Below, one piece after another: positions 31,975-40,150 of a stretch of 64,000 nucleotides of DNA; the stretch's first letter is position 1, and every line of letters starts with the position of its first letter. The notes below the pieces were generated by a model. That model searched no databases. It saw only the letters and a list, made by a program, of their open reading frames with translations, and was not told the DNA's origin. This stretch comes from Halomicrobium urmianum (GTDB taxonomy: Archaea > Halobacteriota > Halobacteria > Halobacteriales > Haloarculaceae), in contig NZ_CP084091.1 of NCBI RefSeq assembly GCF_020217425.1, positions 1 through 64,000 of the forward strand, read 5' to 3'. Made by a program: the position numbers and the translations under genes.

Positions 31975-34446
31975 CTACAGTAAACCCGCAGATCCCGTCA
32001 GAAGCCCTACGGTGATCTCGTTGAGTAACCCGCCGTCGGTCGTCGTCTCTGTCGTGTTCGTCGTAGTGGTGTTCGTCTCAGTCGTGGTGGTGTTCGTCTC
32101 GGTTGTGGTCGTCTCGGTCGTGTTCGATTCTGTCGTAGTCGTCTCAGTCGTGTTCGTCTCGGTCGTGGTCGTCTCAGTCGTGTTCGTCTCGGTCGTGGTC
32201 GTCTCAGTCGTGTTCGTCTCAGTCGTGGTCGTCTCGGTCGTGGTCGCCGTCTCGTTGTCCCCGCCGTCGAAGAATCCACCGTCGTCTGTCGTCTCGGTCG
32301 TGGTCGCCGTCTCGTTGTCCCCGTCGTCGAAGAATCCACCGTCGTTGGTCGCCGTTTCGGTCGCGGTCGCCGTCTCGTTGCCACTGTCGTCCGTCGTTTC
32401 GGTCGTGGTCACTGTCTCGTTATCGCCGTCGTCTGTCGTCTCGGTCGCGGTCTCGCTGTCACCGTCGTCGAAGAACCCACCGTCGTCGTCCGTCGTCGTC
32501 TCGGTCGCGGTCGTGGTCTCGCTGTCACCGTCGTCGAAGAATCCCCCGTCCTCCGTTGCCGTCTCTGTCGTGGTCGCCGTCTCGTTGTCACCGTCGTCGA
32601 AGAATCCACCGCCGTCGTCCGTCGTCGTTGCGTCTGTCCGGGTCTCTGTCGGCGTCTCCTCCGGCGTCGACTGCGATTTCCGAGGGGTCGTCTGCGTCTC
32701 GCTGGTGGTCGTACTCCCGGACTCCGTCTGCAGCGTCTCCGCTTCCGGAGTCGTCTCAGTCGCGTTGCCCCCATCGGACAACCCGCCGCCTCCGTCGGAG
32801 ACCGCGTCCATGACGGCGATACCAGTTCCGGACGCGAACAGCACCAGACCGATGATGAGCAGCCAGAACTGCCCCCCGCTCGGGATCAGGCTCGACGTGG
32901 ACACCCCACCGAGACGCCCGTCGACGCGGGCGACGGTACTCCCGATCGGGTCGGGGAACTCCGACAGGAGATCCACACACTCGCGCACTCCGAGCGCGCC
33001 GGTGAGGAAGGCGAACGCGAGGAAGACGGCGAGGCCCACCGGTGGCACCACCGCCAGCGTCACCAGGTTACTCGGGCCGACATCGGACAGGGCCGCGCTG
33101 GTCTGGAGGTACCTGGGGAGCAGCAGGATCGGACCCGCTGCGAGGATCACCGTCAGGGCGATCCGGGTGAGACGGGCGTCACCGAGCGGATCGAAATTCA
33201 ACCGGCGCGCGCTCCAGATGTGGAAGACGAACATGGACGTGTAGCCGATACTCGTCGCGATCGCGGCCCCGGTCATCCCGTAGCGGGGGATGAGCGTCAG
33301 GTTCAGCGCGAGGTTGACGACTGCCGCGGCTCCCGTCGCCACGACCGAGTACCGCAGGGTACCGTGCCCCTCCTCGATCGCGATGGTGGGACGGACGGCG
33401 GCGAAGGCCAGCCCGCCGGGCAGGAGGATCAACAGCGGCGTCACGGCGGGTCCGGCGTTCGCACCCCAGTAGAGGGGAACGACGATCTCTGCGAGCGCCG
33501 CCAGGCCGAGCGCCATCACAGTTGTCAGCAGGAGCGTGTACCGCGTCGTCCGCGATGCGAGACTCGCGATGCGGTCGGTACGGCCCTGCGACCACAGTTC
33601 CGAGGTCGAGTGGACGTACACTGTTTGTAATGTCATTGGCACGAACCAGAGGAACTCAGCGAGCGTCAGCGCCGCTTTGTAGTTTCCGACCTGGCTGCTC
33701 CCGATCAGCGACTGGAGCATGATGATGTCGACGTGGTACAGGGACATCTGGAACACCGCCAGGGCGATAGCCATCGTGTTGTACGTGAGCATCCGGCGTC
33801 GGGGCAGGTCGGCCGACGTCGAGAGGACCAGCGAGCGGAGAGACACTCTCTGAACGACCAGCCCGACCCCGATGAGGCCGACCACCGCGGTCCCCAGTAT
33901 CTGTCCTGCGACTGCGCCGATGACACCGAACCCGGAGTACACCAGACCGAGTGCGACGGCCGCGAACGTGACGTGGTAAAGCACCTTCAGCGGCTCCGAG
34001 TAGCGTTCGAGGCCGAAGCCCATCAACGTCCGACGGGCGTACGCCCAGAACTGGGCCGCGACGACCATCGCGATCATCGCCGTGAAGTACGGCTCGAAGG
34101 ACGGGCCGAGGTACTGCGCCACCAGCCCCGTCCGGACGGCACCAAGATACCCCAGCGCGCCGAGTATCGCTAGCAGGGTCGCCATCCGGAAGTAGAAGCC
34201 GACGACGCCGTCCTCCCAGTCGCTTCTCGCCCTGTCTTCGGCGACGAACTTCCGGACGCCGTTCGTGATGCCCGAGCTGACGAATATCATGAACAGCGCG
34301 TGGATGGACATCACCGTCGTGTACTCCCCGAACCGCGCCGGTCCGAGGAAGCGATACAGCAGGGGCATCGTCACCAGCGATACGAGCAGCGTCAGGATCT
34401 TCCCGGAGACGACCGAGAGGACGCCGCTCAGAATGTTTCGTCGCAT
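31975..34446 (-). CDS. Polysaccharide flippase (MOP/Wzx-type) with long Thr/Asn-rich tail
   Basis: 823 residues. Residues 1-~500 form 14 or so transmembrane helices with the Wzx-like start LLYRFLGPARFGEYTTVMSI, SSGITNGVRKFVAE and later YHVDIIMLQSLIGSSQVGNY, as in lipid-linked oligosaccharide flippases. An extra helix at ~520-545 follows, then about 270 residues of low complexity: seven or so imperfect units around DGGFFDDGDNETATTTET and a run of NTTETTTTE units. The final 15 residues are hydrophobic. The tail holds dozens of N-x-T sequons. Normal flippases end near 500 residues, so the tail is an unusual fusion, topologically likely outside the cell. Confidence 0.82.
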   Translation of the reverse strand: MRRNILSGVLSVVSGKILTLLVSLVTMPLLYRFLGPARFGEYTTVMSIHALFMIFVSSGITNGVRKFVAEDRARSDWEDGVVGFYFRMATLLAILGALGYLGAVRTGLVAQYLGPSFEPYFTAMIAMVVAAQFWAYARRTLMGFGLERYSEPLKVLYHVTFAAVALGLVYSGFGVIGAVAGQILGTAVVGLIGVGLVVQRVSLRSLVLSTSADLPRRRMLTYNTMAIALAVFQMSLYHVDIIMLQSLIGSSQVGNYKAALTLAEFLWFVPMTLQTVYVHSTSELWSQGRTDRIASLASRTTRYTLLLTTVMALGLAALAEIVVPLYWGANAGPAVTPLLILLPGGLAFAAVRPTIAIEEGHGTLRYSVVATGAAAVVNLALNLTLIPRYGMTGAAIATSIGYTSMFVFHIWSARRLNFDPLGDARLTRIALTVILAAGPILLLPRYLQTSAALSDVGPSNLVTLAVVPPVGLAVFLAFAFLTGALGVRECVDLLSEFPDPIGSTVARVDGRLGGVSTSSLIPSGGQFWLLIIGLVLFASGTGIAVMDAVSDGGGGLSDGGNATETTPEAETLQTESGSTTTSETQTTPRKSQSTPEETPTETRTDATTTDDGGGFFDDGDNETATTTETATEDGGFFDDGDSETTTATETTTDDDGGFFDDGDSETATETTDDGDNETVTTTETTDDSGNETATATETATNDGGFFDDGDNETATTTETTDDGGFFDGGDNETATTTETTTTETNTTETTTTETNTTETTTTETNTTETTTTESNTTETTTTETNTTTTETNTTTTNTTETTTDGGLLNEITVGLLTGSAGLL
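32040..32640 (-). repeat. Tandem repeats coding the flippase tail
   Basis: Two repeat families: near 32040-32250 short units coding NTTETTTTE, and near 32250-32640 longer units coding DGGFFDDGDNETATTTETTD-like segments. Units are nearly identical at DNA level, so length variation by slippage or recombination is likely. Confidence 0.75.
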
Positions 34447-34602
34447 ATGGTGTCTCGTGAGTTCGTATCAGTAGGCTCGTAACCCGCAGTCGACCATCGA
34501 CACTGCACGGAACGCCGTCGTCGCGGCGCGGAACGGTTCGTTCGGACCGATCGAGACGGAACATCGGACTGATCTTGTCACGACCAAGCCCCTGTGCGGT
34601 GT

Positions 34603-34621
34603 TTATTATAGAGGTGGTAAG
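34603..34621 (-). promoter_or_regulatory. Bipartite promoter motif upstream of the flippase
   Basis: Minus strand CTTACCACCTC then TATAATAA, the clearest copy. It ends 157 bases before the ATG at 34446, implying a leader of about 130 bases. Confidence 0.5.
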
Positions 34622-34685
34622 GGGGACGGGGAGATTCGGCAGGCAGAGTGGATGTATTCCGCGATACGGCTCGTTTTGGACGTCC

Positions 34686-35615
34686 CTAGGCGTACCCCAG
34701 ATTCCGGAGCCGTTCCTCGACGACGTCGGTGTCGACGTCGTCAGTCTCGGTCGCGGACGCCTCGCCGTCGACGATCTCCTTCCGTGGGCCGTCATCGTAG
34801 ACGTGCCACGGGATCGTCGTCAGCTCCTCCGTGTGTATCCCGGAGGGATGACCGTACTCCTGCATCGGCAGCGGAAACGCGCGTTCACCGAACATCTCCC
34901 CGTGGTCCGCGCTCACGACGGTCTTGCCCCGTAGCGAGTCCAGGAGCTGTTCGATGTGGGGGACTACGACTTCGAGGTTCTCTCTGTAGGCCCGGCGGAG
35001 AATCGCATCGTCGATTTCGATGTCGCCGTTCATCACGCGGTTGAAGAAGTCCAGCGAATTGTTGTCGAAGTGCTCCTGACCGGTCGGACCGATGTAGGGG
35101 TAGTGGGGCTGGAGGAAGTGGACGAGGAGACGCTTGTTCGGGTACTGTTCGGCCGCGCGCTCGGTCGCGTCGGCGACCGTCTCCGGCCGGACAGTCCGAA
35201 ACGTCTCGTCCCAGCCGTCCTCCTGCCAGATCTCGATCACGTCGTGGAAGTTGACCGAGACGAAGCCGCGGTTGCTCTTGCGATAGTGCTGGGGATTAGC
35301 AGTCACGTAGACGGTGTCGGTCAACTCCCGACCGTCGAGGTAGCGACTGAGGAACTCGATCGTGGAACTCGACCGGGCGTGGCGCGACTCTGACCGGCCC
35401 GGCAGGTCGACCACGTCGGTGAACGTGTCGTACCGGCAGGCGTCGAGCAGGAGGAGGTTGTCCCAGTCCTCCTCGAAGAAGTCGACGCGGTCCGTCCGGT
35501 CGAGGTACTGGCGGTGTACGTCGAAGTACAGCTGGTTTAGCCGTCGGACGACGAGGTACGGTTCTCGGATGCCCCGTCGGATCTGGGACGGGAGCGATGA
35601 ACGCGGTCGCTTCAT
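34686..35615 (-). CDS. Sulfatase/alkaline-phosphatase-superfamily-like protein
   Basis: 309 residues from MKRPRSSLPSQ. Superfamily features: NLLLLDACRYDTF (Asp plus Cys in the first metal/nucleophile site), LLVHFLQPHYPYIGP, and TVVSADHGEMFGER near 235-248 with the Asp-His metal ligands. No signal peptide, so probably cytoplasmic or membrane-peripheral. Such proteins occur in haloarchaeal glycan clusters; sulfate or phosphoglycerol transfer and hydrolysis are both possible. The Cys lacks a full CxPSR maturation motif, so a classic formylglycine sulfatase is doubtful. Confidence 0.72.
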   Translation of the reverse strand: MKRPRSSLPSQIRRGIREPYLVVRRLNQLYFDVHRQYLDRTDRVDFFEEDWDNLLLLDACRYDTFTDVVDLPGRSESRHARSSSTIEFLSRYLDGRELTDTVYVTANPQHYRKSNRGFVSVNFHDVIEIWQEDGWDETFRTVRPETVADATERAAEQYPNKRLLVHFLQPHYPYIGPTGQEHFDNNSLDFFNRVMNGDIEIDDAILRRAYRENLEVVVPHIEQLLDSLRGKTVVSADHGEMFGERAFPLPMQEYGHPSGIHTEELTTIPWHVYDDGPRKEIVDGEASATETDDVDTDVVEERLRNLGYA

Positions 35616-35643
35616 GTAGTTCCCCGTAGCGCCACCTGATCCA

Positions 35644-35662
35644 ATATTATCCACCTGATAGT
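35644..35662 (-). promoter_or_regulatory. Bipartite promoter of the sulfatase-like gene
   Basis: Minus strand ACTATCAGGTG then GATAATAT, ending 29 bases before the ATG at 35615. Confidence 0.5.
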
Positions 35663-35765
35663 GTCGCCCTGTCGAAAATACGGGCGACAGCAGAACCCCC
35701 AGACGGTGCGCCACGAGGCGACCTGGCGAACTGGCTGGCGACGGAAGCGAAGTCGGGGGTTGCCG

Positions 35766-37361
35766 TCAGAACTCGTTACCGAGCGTCTCGAGTCCGTCGC
35801 AGCCGTGGTCTTTGATTCCGCCCCGGAGCGTGTTGCGCTTGAGGTAGACGTTCGCGCTATCCGGGTAGAGACTGTACGCCTCCTCGTCGCCGTAGGATTC
35901 GGCGTAGATCTCCTCGACGTGCGTTCCGTCGCCGATGTCGATGATCGGGAGCTCGCTGGCGCGGTACTCGCCCTTGAAGATGGTGACGTCGTCGCCCGTG
36001 TTCACGACGGCGCGGCGCTGGCTCCCACCGGACTGGTCGACCGTGACCGCGCCCAGCCGGGTCTCGTCCCGGTCGTTTCGGACGGCGGCCTTCGCCGTCT
36101 CGTCTCCCACGCTCCCGACGAAATCGACGTACTCACAGAGGACCCGACCGGTGTTGTCGCCGTCGTTGATCTCGATACCGAACCCGCCGGGGGTGTGCAT
36201 CTCCACGCGTGACTCGAGCACTACCACCTCACCGCAGTTCGGTGACGTGACGATCCCGTTGGTCACCTCGTCGCCCGAAATCGTGACGTCGGCGTTCTCG
36301 ATCCAGGCCGACGTACAGCTGTTCATCACCGAGATACCGAAACTGTTCGGAAGCGGCGCCGTATTTCTGACGGTGACGTCCCTGACCTCGATGTCTCCGC
36401 CGCGTTCGAGCCGGATGCCGCGGTGAGACTCGTCCCGCGGTCGGTTCTGGTCGACGACGACCGTCGCTCCCCGGATGGAACTGCCGTCGCCACCGATGCG
36501 GAGACACGCCGCGTTGCTGTTCGAGAAGTGACCGCCCTCGACCCTGATGGTGCCATCGCCTCCCGAAGCGTACAGGCCGTTGTCCGGAAACGCACCGACG
36601 ACGCAGTCCCGGAAGGTGAGCGTGCCGGAATTGCTGTTGGCCAGCAGTCCGGTCGGTCCTCTCCAGATGTTGCCCTCGTTGGGCGTCTCGTCCTCCCACG
36701 CACCGCCGTCGGGGACCTCGAACGCTTCGACGAGGCCGGTTCCTGCAGGGTCGGAGACGGCGAACGATCCCGGCCCCCACGTCCCGCTGTCGTGTTCGCC
36801 GTGGACCGTGACGTTCCGGACCTCGAGGCCGTCGTCGACGACGGTTTCGATGACACGGATACCGGTGTCGGGCGACGTCTGGTCGACGTCGAACCCGTCG
36901 AACACGAGACGATTCCCGGGGTTGTAGGGCACACCCAGTCGGAACAGTCGATACTGCGGTCCCGCGAAGTCGTAGTAGTCTGCGGGGATCAGCGTCGCGT
37001 CGTTGCCGACGAGTCCGAAGTTCTCGAACCCGCTAAAACGCACCTGCTCGTCCATGTAGTACTCCCCCGGCGGGAACACGAGCAGCGTGTCGTCGGCGCG
37101 GTACTCCCGAATGACGTCGACGACGGATTCCCGACCGGTGTCGTCCGCGCCGGCTTCGACGATATCTACGACCGTCCCGAACTCCTCGAAGTACCTGTCG
37201 ATCCGGTCTGTTGTGGTCTCCGCACTCGCAGTTCCTCCCAGTAGAACGCCACCGAGAACAGTCGTCGAAATGCCGTGAAGTACCTCGCGTCGTCCGAATC
37301 GGGCGTTGCCCGACCGCGTCGATCCGTCCGCGACGTTTTCTTCGTCAGAGTTGCTTAGCAC
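35766..37361 (-). CDS. Tat-exported right-handed beta-helix protein, second paralogue
   Basis: 531 residues from GTG 37361. Tat signal FGRREVLHGISTTVLGGVLLGGTASA near residues 23-48. The mature part opens VVDIVEAGADDTGRESVVDVI and LLVFPPGEYYMDEQVRFSG, matching 30217-31728, with the same GTWGPG, RGPTGLLAN and FPDNGLYASGGDG blocks. Clear duplicate of that gene, now separated from it by the flippase and sulfatase-like genes. Extracellular polysaccharide lyase or C5-epimerase activity is plausible but not shown. Confidence 0.8.
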   Translation of the reverse strand: MLSNSDEENVADGSTRSGNARFGRREVLHGISTTVLGGVLLGGTASAETTTDRIDRYFEEFGTVVDIVEAGADDTGRESVVDVIREYRADDTLLVFPPGEYYMDEQVRFSGFENFGLVGNDATLIPADYYDFAGPQYRLFRLGVPYNPGNRLVFDGFDVDQTSPDTGIRVIETVVDDGLEVRNVTVHGEHDSGTWGPGSFAVSDPAGTGLVEAFEVPDGGAWEDETPNEGNIWRGPTGLLANSNSGTLTFRDCVVGAFPDNGLYASGGDGTIRVEGGHFSNSNAACLRIGGDGSSIRGATVVVDQNRPRDESHRGIRLERGGDIEVRDVTVRNTAPLPNSFGISVMNSCTSAWIENADVTISGDEVTNGIVTSPNCGEVVVLESRVEMHTPGGFGIEINDGDNTGRVLCEYVDFVGSVGDETAKAAVRNDRDETRLGAVTVDQSGGSQRRAVVNTGDDVTIFKGEYRASELPIIDIGDGTHVEEIYAESYGDEEAYSLYPDSANVYLKRNTLRGGIKDHGCDGLETLGNEF

Positions 37362-37690
37362 GATTACTCTACTTGTATGCCTGTAGTTTACCGATAACAG
37401 TGTTTGGCTGTCCAGTTACAGACCTTAAATACCGACTAACGACGTGTTACCTGATTTAACTCAGTGTTCGGCGTCTATCGTCTATCTATTAAATACCAAT
37501 TAATAGCCGTCAAAGCGCATCAGGCCGCCGTTCGCGGACGAAGCGTAACTGACTGTGATATCGGATCTGGCGACGGGAGACGGGCGTGTAGGTAGTGACT
37601 AATTCCCGTCGAACGGGGAGTGTGATCCTGACGAGTAGTCGCTACCACTGCGTGACGAGCTCCTACCAGAACAGTTTCGCTCGAGAGAGA
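37362..37690. other. AT-rich intergenic stretch
   Basis: 329 bases, AT-rich between 37370 and 37520, with TTAAATACC and TTAAATACCAATTAATAG patches. No gene. Probably promoter DNA for the beta-helix gene (minus strand); no specific box could be fixed. Confidence 0.4.
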
Positions 37691-38464
37691 TCAGGCGTCG
37701 TCGGTATCCAGGTTGGTTTCGATGAGTCTACCGGTGGCACGCCGTATACGCTGTGAGACAGCTGACGACGAGATGTCGAGTTTGTCCGCGAGCTCTGACT
37801 GGGAGATGCGCCGAGGAACGTCGAAGTAGCCGGCCTCGTAGGCTCGCTCGAGCGTGTCACGCTGCTTGCCCGTCAAAACGCTGCGCTGTAAATACGTGTT
37901 GGCGTCGTCCCAGTAGAGCCGGTGGAGAGAGAGGTCGATCTCGCTCTCGACGCAGTCCGCCCGAAACCGCGTGAAAACGGTTCGATTGGGGAACTGCGCC
38001 CTGACTTCCCACTCGCCGTTCGAGCCTTCGGCGTCTACGAGTCGGGCGCCGTTTCGGACCACCAGCTGTGGGACCGTCACGGCCTCGCCGGCGAGCGTCA
38101 CCCGGTAGGACCGCGCCCCGCGCCCGTGGCTGAGAGCGCGGGGATCCGAGACGGTGGCGTCAGTGTCGAGCGCGCGCTCGAACGCATCCAGGTCGTCGCC
38201 ATACGCTGAAAATACGAGAAACGGGCCGTCGGGGTCCGGCACCACGTGTTCGGGTCGAAGAACGACGTCGGTGAGTTCCTCGGTCGCCGGCGTGAGCGCG
38301 ATTGTCGGGTGCGAGAGGGCGAATTCACCGTTGATGACACACTCGGGAACGTCACCGCCCTGCCGCTCAGGCGGGTTCGATGCTGACCCGATCGGGCTCG
38401 AATCACCCGAATCGTCGTTCGCTGGAGGTCCGTGCTGCGGACGATCTCCGTTCCGGTCTTCCAT
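37691..38464 (-). CDS. HTH-10 (bacterio-opsin activator type) transcription regulator
   Basis: 257 residues from ATG 38464. A disordered ~45-residue start precedes an N-terminal sensory half (CVINGEFALSHPTIALTPATEELTDVV ...), then the HTH-10 domain near 200-250: LTGKQRDTLERAYEAGYFDVPRRISQSELADKLDISSSAVSQRIRRAT. DNA-binding cytoplasmic regulator with no receiver or GAF domain. It sits between the surface-glycan block and the catabolic block and might control either. Confidence 0.85.
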   Translation of the reverse strand: MEDRNGDRPQHGPPANDDSGDSSPIGSASNPPERQGGDVPECVINGEFALSHPTIALTPATEELTDVVLRPEHVVPDPDGPFLVFSAYGDDLDAFERALDTDATVSDPRALSHGRGARSYRVTLAGEAVTVPQLVVRNGARLVDAEGSNGEWEVRAQFPNRTVFTRFRADCVESEIDLSLHRLYWDDANTYLQRSVLTGKQRDTLERAYEAGYFDVPRRISQSELADKLDISSSAVSQRIRRATGRLIETNLDTDDA

Positions 38465-38572
38465 AGAGGCCCCCAAGCTAATCCCCCGAAAAGTCGGTTG
38501 TCACTACGAGTGTAGTATCCCGTTCCGGCCTCGTTTTTCAACATAGTAGGACCCCTCTCGACCGGTCGTCGG

Positions 38573-38660
38573 ACTATAGTAGAAATTGAACGCACTGACA
38601 CACTCCAAGGGCACCCGGGGCGCCCTTCGATGTGTGAATAGTTTCAATTTCTACTATAGT
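38573..38660 (+). mobile_element. MITE-like palindrome, best copy
   Basis: 88 bases with perfect terminal inverted repeats (ACTATAGTAGAAATTG ... CAATTTCTACTATAGT) and an inner hairpin around GAAGGGC/GCCCTTC-type arms separated by CCGGGG. Non-coding. Non-autonomous element or mobile hairpin; no transposase with matching ends is visible in the window. Confidence 0.8.
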
Positions 38661-38781
38661 TCCTGGTGACGATTCGACGGTCGTGATCGAGCAGGTTCAG
38701 GAGGACGTAGCGTTTGCGACCGTTGCCCGTCACGACTCACGGACACCGTAACTACTGTCGAAACTCGGTCTGATGGCTCGA

Positions 38782-39005
38782 TCTGGTTCAACCAGATGGT
38801 TCAATCGTCTGGTTCAACCAAGTGAATGAATCAATTGGTTGTTTGAACAGGTGGCTATGCCGGCCTGCAGCACGTACGGCGAGGCCGGCGGCGTCGGCAT
38901 GACGACGGCTGCAAACTTCGCCGACGCGTACGCTCGCGCCGGACTCGACACGCCCCCTCATCCCACTCGGCCGGCAGAAGGGGTTCGAACTCGGGCGTAA
39001 CAGCC
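38782..39005 (+). pseudogene. Decayed parA cassette, copy 2
   Basis: Iterons of the TGGTTCAA type (38783-38845) are followed at matching distance by an ATG (38857) and a sequence matching the first ~45 codons of parA at 379, including GEAGGVG. The Walker A lysine is replaced by Met (GGVGMTTAAN), and the frame breaks at a CACGCCCCCTCATCCC indel near 38950. After ~39000 no similarity is evident. The remainder up to 39130 shows nothing else. Confidence 0.8.
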
Positions 39006-39130
39006 GGGAGGCGTATTCACGGGTATCCGGTGTGGGCCGGCGTTTCGGGTTCCCACCGAATCGTCCGTGCTGTGCCCCGACGTCTTCGATCGGAGCACGG
39101 GGGAGGGGCGTTTGCCTCCAGCGACCATCC

Positions 39131-39904
39131 TCAAAGCGCGCTGTCGGCGAAGCCGCCGTCGACGGTGAGTACCTCACCCGTGACGTAGGAGGCAGCGTCG
39201 CTCGCGAGATAGATGGCCGCGCCGACGATCTCCTCGCGGTCGGCGACGCGACCCAGGGGCGTCCGCCCGTCGATCTCCGCCCGTTTCTCTGTCCCTTCCG
39301 CGTAGGTCTCGGCGTTCTGGGGCGTGATGACGAATCCGGGTGCGATGGCGTTGACGCGGACCGCGGGGGCGAGTTCCTTCGCCGAAGCGCGAGTGAACGC
39401 CTCGACGCCGCCCTTCGCCGCTGCGTAGGCCGGCACGTCCGCCATCGCGAGCCGGGCAGCGAGCGAGGAGATATTGATGACCGCTCCACCGTCCTCCATC
39501 GCCGGCACCAGCGTTTGCGTAACCCGACGTACGCCATCGAGGGCCACGTCAGTGACGAAGTCCCAGTCCTCGTCGTCGATGTCGAGTACCGACTCTCGGG
39601 AGATCGCTCCCTGCGAGGCGACGACGACGTCGATCCCGCCGAAGGCGTCCTCGGCCGTCTCGCGAACGGCTTCGAGCGTCGACCCGTCAGTGACGTCGCA
39701 GGTGACCCGGGCAGTGTTCGCGCCGCGGTCCTCGATGGCCTGTGCGGTCTCCTCGACGGCCGCTTTGCGGCGACTCGTTGCGATGACGTCGGCGCCTTCC
39801 TCGGCGAACCCCAGGGCGATAGCCTGTCCGATGCCGCTCGTACCGCCGACGACGACTGCACGCTCGTCACTGACCGTCACTGGCGTGTGTGCGTACGAAT
39901 CCAT
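39131..39904 (-). CDS. Short-chain dehydrogenase/reductase
   Basis: 257 residues from MDSYAHTPVTVSDERA. Classical SDR: GGTSGIGQAIAL cofactor motif, NISS then the catalytic YAAAKGG (Tyr-x3-Lys), and a PG motif in NAIAPGFVI. The residue after the second strand (TSRRKA) suggests NADP preference. Substrate unknown. Neighbour genes (CoA-transferase, acyl-CoA ligase, hydratase) suggest acyl or alcohol catabolism. Confidence 0.88.
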   Translation of the reverse strand: MDSYAHTPVTVSDERAVVVGGTSGIGQAIALGFAEEGADVIATSRRKAAVEETAQAIEDRGANTARVTCDVTDGSTLEAVRETAEDAFGGIDVVVASQGAISRESVLDIDDEDWDFVTDVALDGVRRVTQTLVPAMEDGGAVINISSLAARLAMADVPAYAAAKGGVEAFTRASAKELAPAVRVNAIAPGFVITPQNAETYAEGTEKRAEIDGRTPLGRVADREEIVGAAIYLASDAASYVTGEVLTVDGGFADSAL

Positions 39905-39991
39905 GTCCGAGCAGTGGTCGTATTCGCCTATTACGTTTGTGGGAGTCACCCACGACATCCCGATACACACTATCGCTCGACGAGTCTCCCC

Positions 39992-40076
39992 CGTAGTAGA
40001 CGTCGAACGCACTGACACGCTCGACGGGCTCCCGATTTGGCCTTCGACGTGTGCGTAGTCTCAGTGTCCGCTATAG
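39992..40076 (+). mobile_element. MITE-like palindrome, copy 3
   Basis: GTAGTAGACGTCGAACGC, ACTGACACGCTC, a CGACGGGC core, then CGACGTGTGCGTAGTCTC and CCGCTATAG. Same orientation as 38573-38660, diverged. It lies in the 246-base gap between the SDR and CoA-transferase genes. Confidence 0.65.
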
Positions 40077-40150
40077 AATCGGTACTGACGATTCGGCGGA
40101 CTTCGGCGAACGAAGTGATGATCACGCCTCTGTATCGGGGATGGCTGTCT

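Noticed and set aside
38857-39005. parA copy 2 as a functional small gene
   Set aside because: Walker A Lys is Met and the frame breaks within 45 codons.
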